This document shows positions 1 to 5,430 of a stretch of DNA of 5,430 nt, piece after piece (within the stretch, counting starts at the first letter, position 1; the number at the start of each line of letters is the position of its first letter). The stretch is taken from contig JALURJ010000094.1 of assembly GCA_027016915.1 (NCBI GenBank), forward strand, positions 1-5,430, in the 5' to 3' direction. The stretch is from Desulfurococcales archaeon (GTDB lineage: Archaea; Thermoproteota; Thermoprotei_A; Sulfolobales; WAQK01). A program made the position numbers and the translations under genes. Below the pieces are notes generated by a model. That model worked only from the letters and a program-made list of their open reading frames with translations. It had not been told where the DNA came from and searched no databases.

Positions 1-31
1 GATAAGGGTTCTCCACTAGCTGCGTCAGCCT

Positions 32-39
32 CTTATAAG
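32..39. promoter_or_regulatory. Palindromic box A (CTTATAAG) upstream of the nitroreductase-like gene
   Basis: CTTATAAG is a perfect 8-base palindrome and a good archaeal TATA box. If box A spans about -30 to -23, plus-strand transcription would start near position 62. That is downstream of the ATG at 56 and 12 bases upstream of the ATG at 74. Because the element is symmetric it could also recruit TBP for leftward transcription starting near position 9, but no leftward gene can be seen inside the window. Direction cannot be settled without a clear BRE or transcript data. Confidence 0.55.
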
Positions 40-73
40 CGGCAGTGCAAACCAGATGTTAGGCGATACCAAC

Positions 74-589
74 ATGTGCGGCCCATCCCCAACAGAGGTT
101 TTGAAGGAGGCCGAAATACCCGTATCCTACAAGCGGGACGCCCCGCGCCTCCTCCTCGCGGAGGCTTTAGAGGTGGCGGCCAAGGCCTGCCCAGGCGGCT
201 GGCACGCAGTGGTGATCGACGACCCAGAGGTCCTGGCGAGGCTTGCTGAAAGCTCCGGTGCGAAGGCCCTGGGCGAGGCGCCCTACGCCGTGGCTGTGGC
301 CGCTCCGAAGGGCTCAGAAGGCGTAGCGTTCAGGGCGTCGGTCTACGTGGAGATCGCTGCGAGGTTCCTGGGCCTCACCCCCCTATGGGTCGCCGTCACG
401 GGTGTCGAAAAGCTTCTACATCTACCCGAAGACCTGACCTGCGTGGCCGTGGTAGGGATGGGGAAGGCCGCTGGGGCCAGAACCCCCGGCTTCAGCAGTT
501 TGAAAGGGAGGCTGCACTTCAACAAGTACGGCGGGAAGCCTTCGTCAGCCATCCTCGAGGCCCTGTTGAAGGCGAAGAAACTGGTTTGA
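74..589 (+). CDS. Divergent nitroreductase-like flavoprotein (171 aa)
   Basis: This is a small protein that I place tentatively in the FMN-dependent nitroreductase fold. Seen: a strand plus acidic turn VVIDDPEVLARLAE (about 46-59), then APYAVAVAAP (69-78), a helix running into GLTPLWVAV (100-108), LPEDLTCVAVVGMGKA (117-132) and a tail GRLHFNKYGG (145-154). Their order and spacing resemble the nitroreductase elements 'AAPvvivv', 'ealGLgscwi', 'iPedevpvaviglG' and the C-terminal 'R.pleeivh.nryg'. The usual N-terminal Arg-rich RRSxR FMN loop is not recognisable. The nearest match is SYKRDAPR (18-25), so FMN binding and activity are uncertain. The ATG at 74 is preferred over the one at 56 because box A at 32-39 predicts a transcript start near 62, and GGCGAT (62-67), one mismatch from GGTGAT, lies 6 bases before it. 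The gene converges on the flavodiiron gene with 44 bases between stop codons. Substrate unknown. Confidence 0.6.
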   Translation: MCGPSPTEVLKEAEIPVSYKRDAPRLLLAEALEVAAKACPGGWHAVVIDDPEVLARLAESSGAKALGEAPYAVAVAAPKGSEGVAFRASVYVEIAARFLGLTPLWVAVTGVEKLLHLPEDLTCVAVVGMGKAAGARTPGFSSLKGRLHFNKYGGKPSSAILEALLKAKKLV

Positions 590-633
590 AGCTGGTCGGA
601 GCCCCCGCCCCGGCGATTAGGAGTGCACCGGAC

Positions 634-1839
634 TCATGGCAGCCGGATGCTTGCGGCAAGCGTTTCGGCGGCTTCCCTCAACCTGTCCTCGACCGGCGCT
701 GGCGAGCCTTTGAACTCCACAACCGACACCTCGAAGCCAGCCTTCCCGAGGATCTCTTCGAGCTTCCTGCCAGCAGCTCCTCCCCAGCCGTAGGAGGAGA
801 CTATGAGTACAGGCTTTTTGGCCGCTGCCTTCCGTGCAACCTCCTCGACAACGTACCTTATCAGCGGGAAAACTTCAGACTCGTAGGTGGCCGCCCCCAC
901 CACTATGGCTGACGCGTCTAGAGCGTCTCCAATCACGTTGCTTATTGGCGGCCTCTCCCTATCCGTGAACCTGTAGACAACCGTGGAGGCCCCCAGCTCC
1001 TCCAGCCTCTCCAGGACTATCCCCACAGCCCTCTCCACAGCCCCGTACATGGAGCCGTAAACCGCCAGCACCTTCCCCTCGGCGGGCTCCGCCCTGGCCC
1101 ATGAGAGAAAACGCTCAATTATGAGTCCGGGGTTCACCCTCCACACGACGCCGTGGAGAGGGGCGATGGTTTTCGGCTCCACGCCCCTGGATGAGAGTTT
1201 CTCAACAGCCTTGACTATGTGCTGCCTATACCTACCAACGACGGTGGCCAAGTACTTCCTGGAGAACCCCAGCAACTCCTCGACATCCACATCTCCATCG
1301 GACACGCCCTCCGGGATGGAGTAGGAGCCGAAGGCGTCGCCGCTGAACAGCACGCCCAATCTCTTATGGTAGGTCATGATGGTTTCAGGCCAGTGGAGCC
1401 AGGGCGTGTAGAGGACCTCCAGCTCCTCACCGCCCAGGCTAACTCTCTCGCCGTCTTTCAGCACCCTGACGTTGAGCCTAACGTTGTAGAGGGCTTCGAG
1501 GAGACCCACAGCCATGGGGTGGCAGAGGACCTGGGGGTTCCCAGCCTCCCCGAGGATGCTTGGAAGGGTACCTGTGTGGTCCGGCTCAACATGGTGGACG
1601 ATGACCCACTTCACGTCGCGGGGCTCGGCTACGCTTCTCAGTGTGTCGAGGAACTGGCCTTCGTAGCCGCGCTTCCACCCGTCCAGCAGAGCCAGCCCCT
1701 CGCCGGTGTCTAGGAGGTAGGCGTTGTAAGTTACTCCTTCGGGGATCTCCCAGAGGGCCTCGAAGAACATTGTCTCCGTGTCGTCGAGCCTTAGAAGGTA
1801 GAGGTTCTCCGCTATGCGTGCAACCCTAGTTTTAGCCAA
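634..1839 (-). CDS. fprA: Class A flavodiiron protein (FprA/ROO-type O2 or NO reductase, 401 aa)
   Basis: Cytoplasmic flavodiiron proteins reduce O2 to water or NO to N2O with electrons usually delivered by rubredoxin. Seen: an N-terminal metallo-beta-lactamase-type domain with the diiron ligand set HVEPDH (H83, E85, D87, H88), LHWPET (H149), SGDAFG (D168) and PLHG (H229). A flavodoxin domain follows, with FMN phosphate loop GSMYGAVE (262-269) and the flavin-binding loop SSYGWGG (348-354). All expected ligands are present, and their spacing closely follows the Desulfovibrio enzyme. There is no rubredoxin or flavin-reductase extension, hence class A. The longest frame opens at 1932 inside the DUF763 gene and adds 31 residues without family support. 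The TTG at 1839 gives the normal length of about 400 residues, has GGGGGTG 7 bases upstream, and lies about 24 bases after the start predicted from a TATA box. No electron-donor gene is visible. Whether O2 or NO is the main substrate cannot be read from the sequence. Confidence 0.93.
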   Translation of the reverse strand: MAKTRVARIAENLYLLRLDDTETMFFEALWEIPEGVTYNAYLLDTGEGLALLDGWKRGYEGQFLDTLRSVAEPRDVKWVIVHHVEPDHTGTLPSILGEAGNPQVLCHPMAVGLLEALYNVRLNVRVLKDGERVSLGGEELEVLYTPWLHWPETIMTYHKRLGVLFSGDAFGSYSIPEGVSDGDVDVEELLGFSRKYLATVVGRYRQHIVKAVEKLSSRGVEPKTIAPLHGVVWRVNPGLIIERFLSWARAEPAEGKVLAVYGSMYGAVERAVGIVLERLEELGASTVVYRFTDRERPPISNVIGDALDASAIVVGAATYESEVFPLIRYVVEEVARKAAAKKPVLIVSSYGWGGAAGRKLEEILGKAGFEVSVVEFKGSPAPVEDRLREAAETLAASIRLP

Positions 1840-1846
1840 TCCGGAG

Positions 1847-1853
1847 CACCCCC
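1847..1853 (-). promoter_or_regulatory. Shine-Dalgarno GGGGGTG deciding the TTG start of the flavodiiron gene
   Basis: On the minus strand GGGGGTG sits 7 bases before the TTG at 1839-1837. GGTG is the core of the crenarchaeal anti-16S pairing sequence. No comparable site precedes the upstream ATG codons of the longer frame. Confidence 0.6.
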
Positions 1854-1885
1854 AGGAACGCCTAGTGAAACATGGGCTGTGCAGG

Positions 1886-1893
1886 ATATAAAA
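1886..1893 (-). promoter_or_regulatory. Box A (TTTTATAT) for the flavodiiron gene
   Basis: TTTTATAT on the minus strand is a strong archaeal TATA box in the 61-base gap between the DUF763 stop codon and the TTG start at 1839. A start of transcription about 26 bases beyond its centre falls near 1863, giving a leader of roughly 24 bases that contains the GGGGGTG site. This implies transcription separate from, or in addition to, read-through from DUF763. Confidence 0.65.
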
Positions 1894-1900
1894 CATAGAC

Positions 1901-3061
1901 TCAGGCGTGGCCCCTAGTGGTTGAGCGGGCAAGCCTGGCCAGGCGCTTTAGGGCGCGCATCCTCTCCTTATCGCCCAGCCGGGCTTTACGCACTATGTCT
2001 TCCAGCGTCACAATCACCTCCTCGGCTGTCCGCTTGTCGTAGGGGTAGGGAACACCGTCCTTGCCGCCGACGGCGTAGGCATAGGTGTAGGGGTCGAGCG
2101 GGGCGTTCACGGGGTCCCGGGTGGAGGGTTTGGCATTGTAGACTAGGTCGGCTATGAGGGCTAGGGCCCTCACTGTGGAGGGTCCTACACCCCGGACCAG
2201 GAGGAGCTCCTCCACGCTCCTCGGATCCACCTCCCTTATCCTCTCAATAACCCTGGCCACGGCGCGGTGGTTGGGGAGGGGCCTGTATATCTCCGGCACG
2301 CTCACCCTCTCCCGGCTCTCGGGGTGAATCCACCTCTCCAGGCTGGCCACACCTCTCAACCCTCTCCCCAACTCGGCTAGGAGGGAAGAGATGGTGCTGG
2401 GCTTCTCCCTGGCCAGGTCTAGCATCGTCCTTCTAGCCTCCTCGCTCTCCCTGGCCGACATGTTCATGACCTGGAAGTGCCTGGTCCCGGCCACCGAGCT
2501 GTGGGGCTCCACCACAAGGCTGCGGGCGGTGTATAGCCAGTGGTATCGGCGCGCCATCCTCGCCTCAGGGTTCATGCCCTGCTGCACCACGCTCCACGAC
2601 CCGTCCTCCGACACTATGAGGGCGTGGTGGTAGAGCTGGTAGCGGTCCTGCAGCATGGCCGAATCCACCTTGGCGGCGAGGCGCGAAACTTTATCGAGCA
2701 GGCTTGCCTGCTCCTCGCCGAGCCCCAGCCTCCTAGCAGCCACGGGTATCTCCTGGGGCACCCTCCTAGCCCTAGAGCCCTTGCCTCCAAGTATCAAGAC
2801 GCCCCACCCCCTTCTCCAGGCCTCGGCCTTCAGGATGCCCAGCGTAACCGTTGTGGAGCCGCTGCTGTCCCAGTCCATTCCTATGACGTTGTTCAGCGCC
2901 TGGAACCAGTAGGGATTGGCAAGCCTCTCCACCAGGCCTCGGGGCCCGTACTCGTCGACGATGATCTCGACTATGGCTGCAGCCATGCGCTGCATGAGCC
3001 GCAGCATCCAGGGGGGCACGGTGCCGTCGTGGAGGGGGAGGTCCGCTATACCCTCCAGCAT
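1901..3061 (-). CDS. DUF763 family protein with helix-hairpin-helix segment (386 aa)
   Basis: This is a conserved prokaryotic family whose biochemical role I do not know. Seen, in order (numbered from the ATG at 3061): LPLH (8-11), NPYWFQAL (49-56), MDWDSSGSTT (62-71), GGKGSR (92-97) followed by VPQEIP, QLYHHALIVSEDGSW (142-156), VVQQGMN (158-164), ARRYHWLY (170-177), a helix-hairpin-helix stretch LLLVRGVGPSTVRALALIAD (286-305), STRDP (313-317) and GGKDGVPYP (332-340). These are the hallmark blocks of DUF763. The helix-hairpin-helix suggests nucleic-acid binding, and the conserved His, Asp and Lys blocks could be catalytic; both points are inference. There are no membrane segments or signal peptide. 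The frame extends to a TTG at 3076, but the ATG at 3061 places LPLH near residue 8, as in family members. The gene lies 61 bases upstream of the flavodiiron gene on the same strand and diverges from the aminomutase gene. Confidence 0.88.
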   Translation of the reverse strand: MLEGIADLPLHDGTVPPWMLRLMQRMAAAIVEIIVDEYGPRGLVERLANPYWFQALNNVIGMDWDSSGSTTVTLGILKAEAWRRGWGVLILGGKGSRARRVPQEIPVAARRLGLGEEQASLLDKVSRLAAKVDSAMLQDRYQLYHHALIVSEDGSWSVVQQGMNPEARMARRYHWLYTARSLVVEPHSSVAGTRHFQVMNMSARESEEARRTMLDLAREKPSTISSLLAELGRGLRGVASLERWIHPESRERVSVPEIYRPLPNHRAVARVIERIREVDPRSVEELLLVRGVGPSTVRALALIADLVYNAKPSTRDPVNAPLDPYTYAYAVGGKDGVPYPYDKRTAEEVIVTLEDIVRKARLGDKERMRALKRLARLARSTTRGHA

Positions 3062-3243
3062 TTCCTCTTCTCTCAAGAAGAATAGTTAGGGGTACCTCCT
3101 AATTAGGACTAACGCGGGCATTCTGGGGGCTGGGGCTAGGTGTTGGGTGTGGAATTCCCCCTGCGTAGAGGGGCCCGTAATATTGTGAAAACAGATATTT
3201 CTTTACGTTTTTTAGTGGATGAGTTAGGGGACGGGCTAAAACC

Positions 3244-3251
3244 TTTATAAG
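3244..3251 (+). promoter_or_regulatory. Box A (TTTATAAG) with A-rich BRE upstream of the aminomutase gene
   Basis: TTTATAAG is close to the crenarchaeal box A consensus and is preceded by CTAAAACC, a plausible purine-rich BRE. Its centre predicts transcription starting at about 3270-3276. That excludes the GTG codons at 3257 and 3260 as starts from this promoter and leaves the GTG at 3278 with a leader of only a few bases. Confidence 0.65.
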
Positions 3252-3264
3252 TAGCGGTGGTGCG

Positions 3265-3271
3265 GGTGATC
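3265..3271 (+). promoter_or_regulatory. Shine-Dalgarno GGTGATC before GTG 3278
   Basis: GGTGATC matches the complement of the 16S rRNA 3' end common in archaea over seven bases. It ends 6 bases before the GTG at 3278, an ideal spacing, and marks that codon as the start. If the promoter at 3244-3251 is the only one, however, most of this site would lie outside the mRNA. Confidence 0.6.
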
Positions 3272-3277
3272 AAGTAC

Positions 3278-5182
3278 GTGGGAGATGGTGGTCTCTTGGG
3301 AAGCGCACAAACCCTGGCCAAGAGAATACATAGGACTGATGTCCCCCTCCAGGTTCACAAGCACCCCGCACCCCAGCTTCTCGAAAAGCTCTGGGCAGAG
3401 GACCAGTCCATATACAAAATCCTCAGGACCAGCGATAGCGTGGAGGAGGCCAGAAAGAGGCTCTACCAGTACTTGAGCGACCTGGAGTGGAGGTATAGGT
3501 CGGGCGAAGCCGAGCTACACCCCCTAATCGAGGCCCAGGCTCTGGAGTCCATAAGGGTGTTCAGGAACATCATCTCGCCTAGGAACGAGAAGCTTTCAGG
3601 CTACAGCGCCCTCAGCTACCTGTGGCGCCTAGCCAGAGGCGACGAGAAGGCCTTGGAAGAGGTGGATGAGGGCTTTATCCTCGAAATGATACACCTCTTC
3701 AAGGCCATCAACGGGAGGCCAGACATATACCCGGCCAGGTACGCTGAGGGGCTGGAGCTCGTCGACTTCAGCAAGATTAAGGGCAGAGAGGCGGGCATTG
3801 CGAGGTCCAAGTATCTCGACAAGCTGTTCGAGAGTGTTTGGGAGTACATCAAGAGGTACCCCTCAGGCCTCGACCCCCAAGTTATAGCTAAGAGGAGGGA
3901 GAATAGGCGCAGGATCCTTGAGTACTTCGGGGGAACCGAGGACGACTGGCGCGACTACCTGTGGCACTTCAAACACGTGATCAAGGGAAGGAAGGGCGTC
4001 GAACACCTCAAGAACCTGGCCAAGCTCACCGAGGAGGAGGCCGAGGCCGTGGAGATGGCTGTGAGGTTCAGGATACCCTTCGGCATAACGCCCTACTACC
4101 TCCACCTCTTCGACCTCGACGACAAGTCTAGAAGGGAGGACTACCAGGTGAGGTTCCAGGTCCTCCCACCGCTCCACACAGTGGTGGAGATGGCTGCCCA
4201 CAGGAGCGACAGGGAGTACTTCTTCGACTTCATGGGGGAGCACGACACGTCGCCGCACCCCCTGATAACCCGCAGATACCCCATGGTGGCCATACTGAAG
4301 GCCTCCAATACCTGTCCCCAGATCTGCGTCTACTGTCAGAGAAACTGGGAGATAATGGAGGCCCTGGACCCCAACGCTCTGCCCACCAAGAAGGCCATAG
4401 ACGCCGCTATAGACTGGTTCGCCCAGCACCCCAGCATGAAGGACGTTCTGATAACCGGCGGAGACCCCTTCGTCCTGGGGGACGACCTCATAGAGTACAT
4501 GCTGAGGAGGCTCAGCGAGCTGGACCACGTGGTCCACATAAGGATAGGTACAAGGTTCCCGGTCACCATACCCTTCAGGTTCACCGACAAGACGGCCGAG
4601 ATGCTGGGCAGCTTCATAGAGCCGGGCAGGAGGTACGTCTCCATAGTGACCCATGTGGAGTCGGCCTACGAGGTAACCCCAGAGATGGCTGAGGCTGTCC
4701 ACAAGCTTAGGAAGAACGCCGTGCACGTCTACAACCAGCAGGTCTTCACCCTCTGGAACAGCAGGCGCTTCGAAACCGCCGCCCTGAGGATAGCGTTGAA
4801 GAAGGTGGGCATAGACCCTTACTACACGTTCTACCCTAAGGGCAAGTGGGAGCACAAGGACTACGTGGTCCCGGTGGCCAGGATACTGCAGGAGAGGAAG
4901 GAGGAAGCCAGGCTTCTCCCCGGGATGTTCCGCACAGAGGAGCCGGTGTTCAACGTGCCGAGGCTGGGCAAGAACCACCTGAGGGCCTGGCAGGACCACG
5001 AGCTGATAATGATAAGGCCGGACGGGAGGAGGGTCTACCTCTGGCATCCCTGGGAGAAGAACATCCAGCTGGTGGACCCCTACATATACACCGACATAGT
5101 GTCGATCAAGCACTACCTCGACAGGCTCGAGGAGCTGGGCGAGGACCCTGAGGACTATAAGAGCATCTGGTACTACTATTAA
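3278..5182 (+). CDS. Radical SAM/PLP 2,3-aminomutase, KamA family, probable glutamate 2,3-aminomutase (634 aa)
   Basis: These enzymes use a 4Fe-4S cluster, SAM and PLP to move an alpha-amino group to C3 of an amino acid. Seen: residues 1 to about 215 form a charged, helix-rich extension. From EDDWRDYLWHF (about 221) the protein follows lysine 2,3-aminomutase (LAM): GITPYYLHLFD (near 269-279), RRYP, then the CX3CX2C cluster motif C346, C350, C353. R355 lies at the position of LAM R134, which binds the substrate carboxylate. Next come GGD (394-396), RIGTRFPV, TH (458-459), YNQQ (485-488), YYTFYPK (515-521), and NVPRLGK (559-565) with the PLP lysine K565. LAM's amine-binding Asp293 and Asp330 are Lys521 and Asn559 here, the pair reported for Clostridium difficile glutamate 2,3-aminomutase. 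No other cysteines exist, so LAM's zinc site is absent. The GTG at 3278 is chosen from GGTGATC 6 bases upstream and a TATA box that excludes the GTG at 3257. Family is firm; substrate is inferred. Confidence 0.92.
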   Translation: MGDGGLLGSAQTLAKRIHRTDVPLQVHKHPAPQLLEKLWAEDQSIYKILRTSDSVEEARKRLYQYLSDLEWRYRSGEAELHPLIEAQALESIRVFRNIISPRNEKLSGYSALSYLWRLARGDEKALEEVDEGFILEMIHLFKAINGRPDIYPARYAEGLELVDFSKIKGREAGIARSKYLDKLFESVWEYIKRYPSGLDPQVIAKRRENRRRILEYFGGTEDDWRDYLWHFKHVIKGRKGVEHLKNLAKLTEEEAEAVEMAVRFRIPFGITPYYLHLFDLDDKSRREDYQVRFQVLPPLHTVVEMAAHRSDREYFFDFMGEHDTSPHPLITRRYPMVAILKASNTCPQICVYCQRNWEIMEALDPNALPTKKAIDAAIDWFAQHPSMKDVLITGGDPFVLGDDLIEYMLRRLSELDHVVHIRIGTRFPVTIPFRFTDKTAEMLGSFIEPGRRYVSIVTHVESAYEVTPEMAEAVHKLRKNAVHVYNQQVFTLWNSRRFETAALRIALKKVGIDPYYTFYPKGKWEHKDYVVPVARILQERKEEARLLPGMFRTEEPVFNVPRLGKNHLRAWQDHELIMIRPDGRRVYLWHPWEKNIQLVDPYIYTDIVSIKHYLDRLEELGEDPEDYKSIWYYY

Positions 5183-5367
5183 CGGCGCCGAGCAGCAGCC
5201 ATGGGGTCCTTCCGTTCCGCTGATTGTGGTGGAACTGAAACCGTTTTGGCTAAACTTTAATCCTTACAACCTATGGTAATTCAAGATCATAGAAACTATA
5301 TACAACTGATAGATACCGATAAATATCATTTTTCTCAAAAATTATGTTAGAGAATGGTGCGTAGGCA
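5183..5367. other. AT-rich intergenic region after the aminomutase gene
   Basis: The first 40 bases are GC-rich and include GGCGCC just after the stop codon. From about 5240 the composition turns strongly AT-rich. Short T-rich stretches (TTTT 5244-5247, CTTTAA 5255-5260) could assist termination of the upstream gene, but no long T-tract or convincing hairpin is present. The right half holds TATA-like sequences at about 5297-5302 and 5319-5326. I see no tRNA, C/D box sRNA or coding frame here. Confidence 0.5.
5319..5326 (+). promoter_or_regulatory. Box A (ATAAATAT) for the right-edge gene
   Basis: ATAAATAT has its centre about 26 bases before position 5348. A start there would give a leader of about 20 bases to the ATG at 5368, containing a GGTG site at 5356-5359. 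The geometry of TATA box, Shine-Dalgarno and ATG is mutually consistent. Confidence 0.5.
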
Positions 5368-5430
5368 ATGGTGAAAACACTAAGTTACTCCCTCACGGTT
5401 AGGAGTAGCCTTGACAACGTTATTTTCATC
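5368..5430 (+). CDS. Partial unidentified gene, 5' end only (21 codons)
   Basis: An open frame runs from the ATG at 5368 to the right edge, giving MVKTLSYSLTVRSSLDNVIF and one more Ile. GGTG at 5356-5359, 8 bases before the ATG, is a plausible Shine-Dalgarno site, and a TATA-like element lies upstream at 5319-5326. Earlier ATGs at 5344 and 5354 reach stop codons within about eight codons. The alternating hydrophobic pattern could be a beta-strand, but too little is visible to assign a family. Its codons (AGT, GTT, ATT, AAA) are less GC-ending than those of the other genes here. Confidence 0.5.
   Translation, partial: MVKTLSYSLTVRSSLDNVIFI

Larger units (their letters stand above)
3062..3277. 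other. Divergent intergenic region between DUF763 and aminomutase genes
   Basis: About 215 bases lie between the two start codons. Leftward, CCTAATTAGG (3098-3107) is a perfect 10-base palindrome whose TAATTA core could be a weak box A, predicting a minus-strand start near 3077. The middle is GC-rich, with GGAATTCC (3151-3158), a weak CCCCT/AGGGG inverted repeat (3158-3173) and GGGCCC (3171-3176). From about 3177 to 3215 the sequence becomes AT-rich, with TTTTTTAG at 3208-3215 as a possible second rightward promoter. The main rightward box A is at 3244-3251. A 61-codon minus-strand frame across 3136-3321 has no family features and is not called as a gene. Confidence 0.6.

Noticed and set aside
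590..633. Bidirectional terminator between the two convergent genes.
   Set aside because: The 44-base gap has neither a T-run on either strand nor a convincing hairpin.
385..912. A 175-codon plus-strand frame bridging the nitroreductase-like gene and the flavodiiron gene.
   Set aside because: It overlaps one gene in another frame and runs antisense to the end of another. The Arg/Gly/Pro-rich product shows no motif.
2540..3085. A 181-codon plus-strand frame antisense to DUF763, and other antisense frames at 1219-1713 and 2655-2912.
   Set aside because: These are shadows of the well-supported minus-strand genes, with no family features or start signals.
3158..3176. CCCCT/AGGGG inverted repeat and GGGCCC palindrome as a terminator or operator.
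   Set aside because: The stem has only five pairs, there is no T-tract, and both neighbouring genes point away from it. In GC-rich DNA such short repeats arise by chance.
3136..3321. A possible small minus-strand gene (61 codons) in the divergent intergenic region.
   Set aside because: It overlaps the aminomutase promoter and start, has no Shine-Dalgarno support that I can see, and its composition is basic, Ser/Thr/Pro-rich and unremarkable.
3863..5113. A 416-codon minus-strand open frame opposite the aminomutase gene.
   Set aside because: It lies entirely antisense to a gene with clear family motifs. Its product is low-complexity, rich in Val, Leu, Pro and His, as expected from the complement of GC-biased codons, and has no recognisable domain.
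5219..5240. A possible C/D box sRNA suggested by CTGATTG and CTGA sequences.
   Set aside because: The first element does not match the RTGATGA C box and no C'/D' pair or terminal stem is present.

Overview
The window looks like chromosome from a hyperthermophilic crenarchaeon (Thermoproteota, perhaps Desulfurococcales or Aeropyrum-like). The case for this is GC-rich coding sequence with heavy use of AGG/AGA arginine and ATA isoleucine codons, TTG and GTG starts, TTTATA-type box A promoters, GGTG/GGTGATC ribosome-binding sites, and protein families typical of that group. The taxon is inferred from these traits, not proven. There is no rRNA, tRNA, CRISPR array, insertion sequence or recognisable mobile element.

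Layout, left to right. (1) A promoter with a palindromic TATA box (32-39) drives a small nitroreductase-like protein (74-589, +). (2) Convergent to it, a class A flavodiiron protein (634-1839, -) has a complete set of diiron ligands and a C-terminal flavodoxin domain. (3) Immediately upstream of that gene on the same strand is a DUF763 protein with a helix-hairpin-helix segment (1901-3061, -). The 61-base gap between them carries its own TATA box and Shine-Dalgarno sequence, so the two need not be one operon. (4) A roughly 215-base divergent intergenic region (3062-3277) precedes a 634-residue radical-SAM/PLP aminomutase of the KamA family (3278-5182, +). (5) A 185-base, largely AT-rich intergenic region ends with a promoter and the first 21 codons of an unidentified gene that runs off the right edge (5368 onward).

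The nitroreductase-like protein and the flavodiiron protein are both flavin/redox families and could share a role in oxygen, NO or redox defence, but the sequence shows only adjacency. The most informative gene is the aminomutase. It keeps the 4Fe-4S/SAM cysteines, the PLP lysine and the substrate-carboxylate arginine of lysine 2,3-aminomutase. The two aspartates that bind the lysine side-chain amine are replaced by Lys and Asn, the pair reported for glutamate 2,3-aminomutase. It also carries a helical N-terminal extension of about 215 residues and has no cysteines beyond the three cluster ligands. A plausible product is therefore beta-glutamate rather than beta-lysine.

The four main start codons (74, 1839, 3061, 3278) were chosen from promoter position, Shine-Dalgarno spacing and family length, and each differs from the longest possible reading frame.
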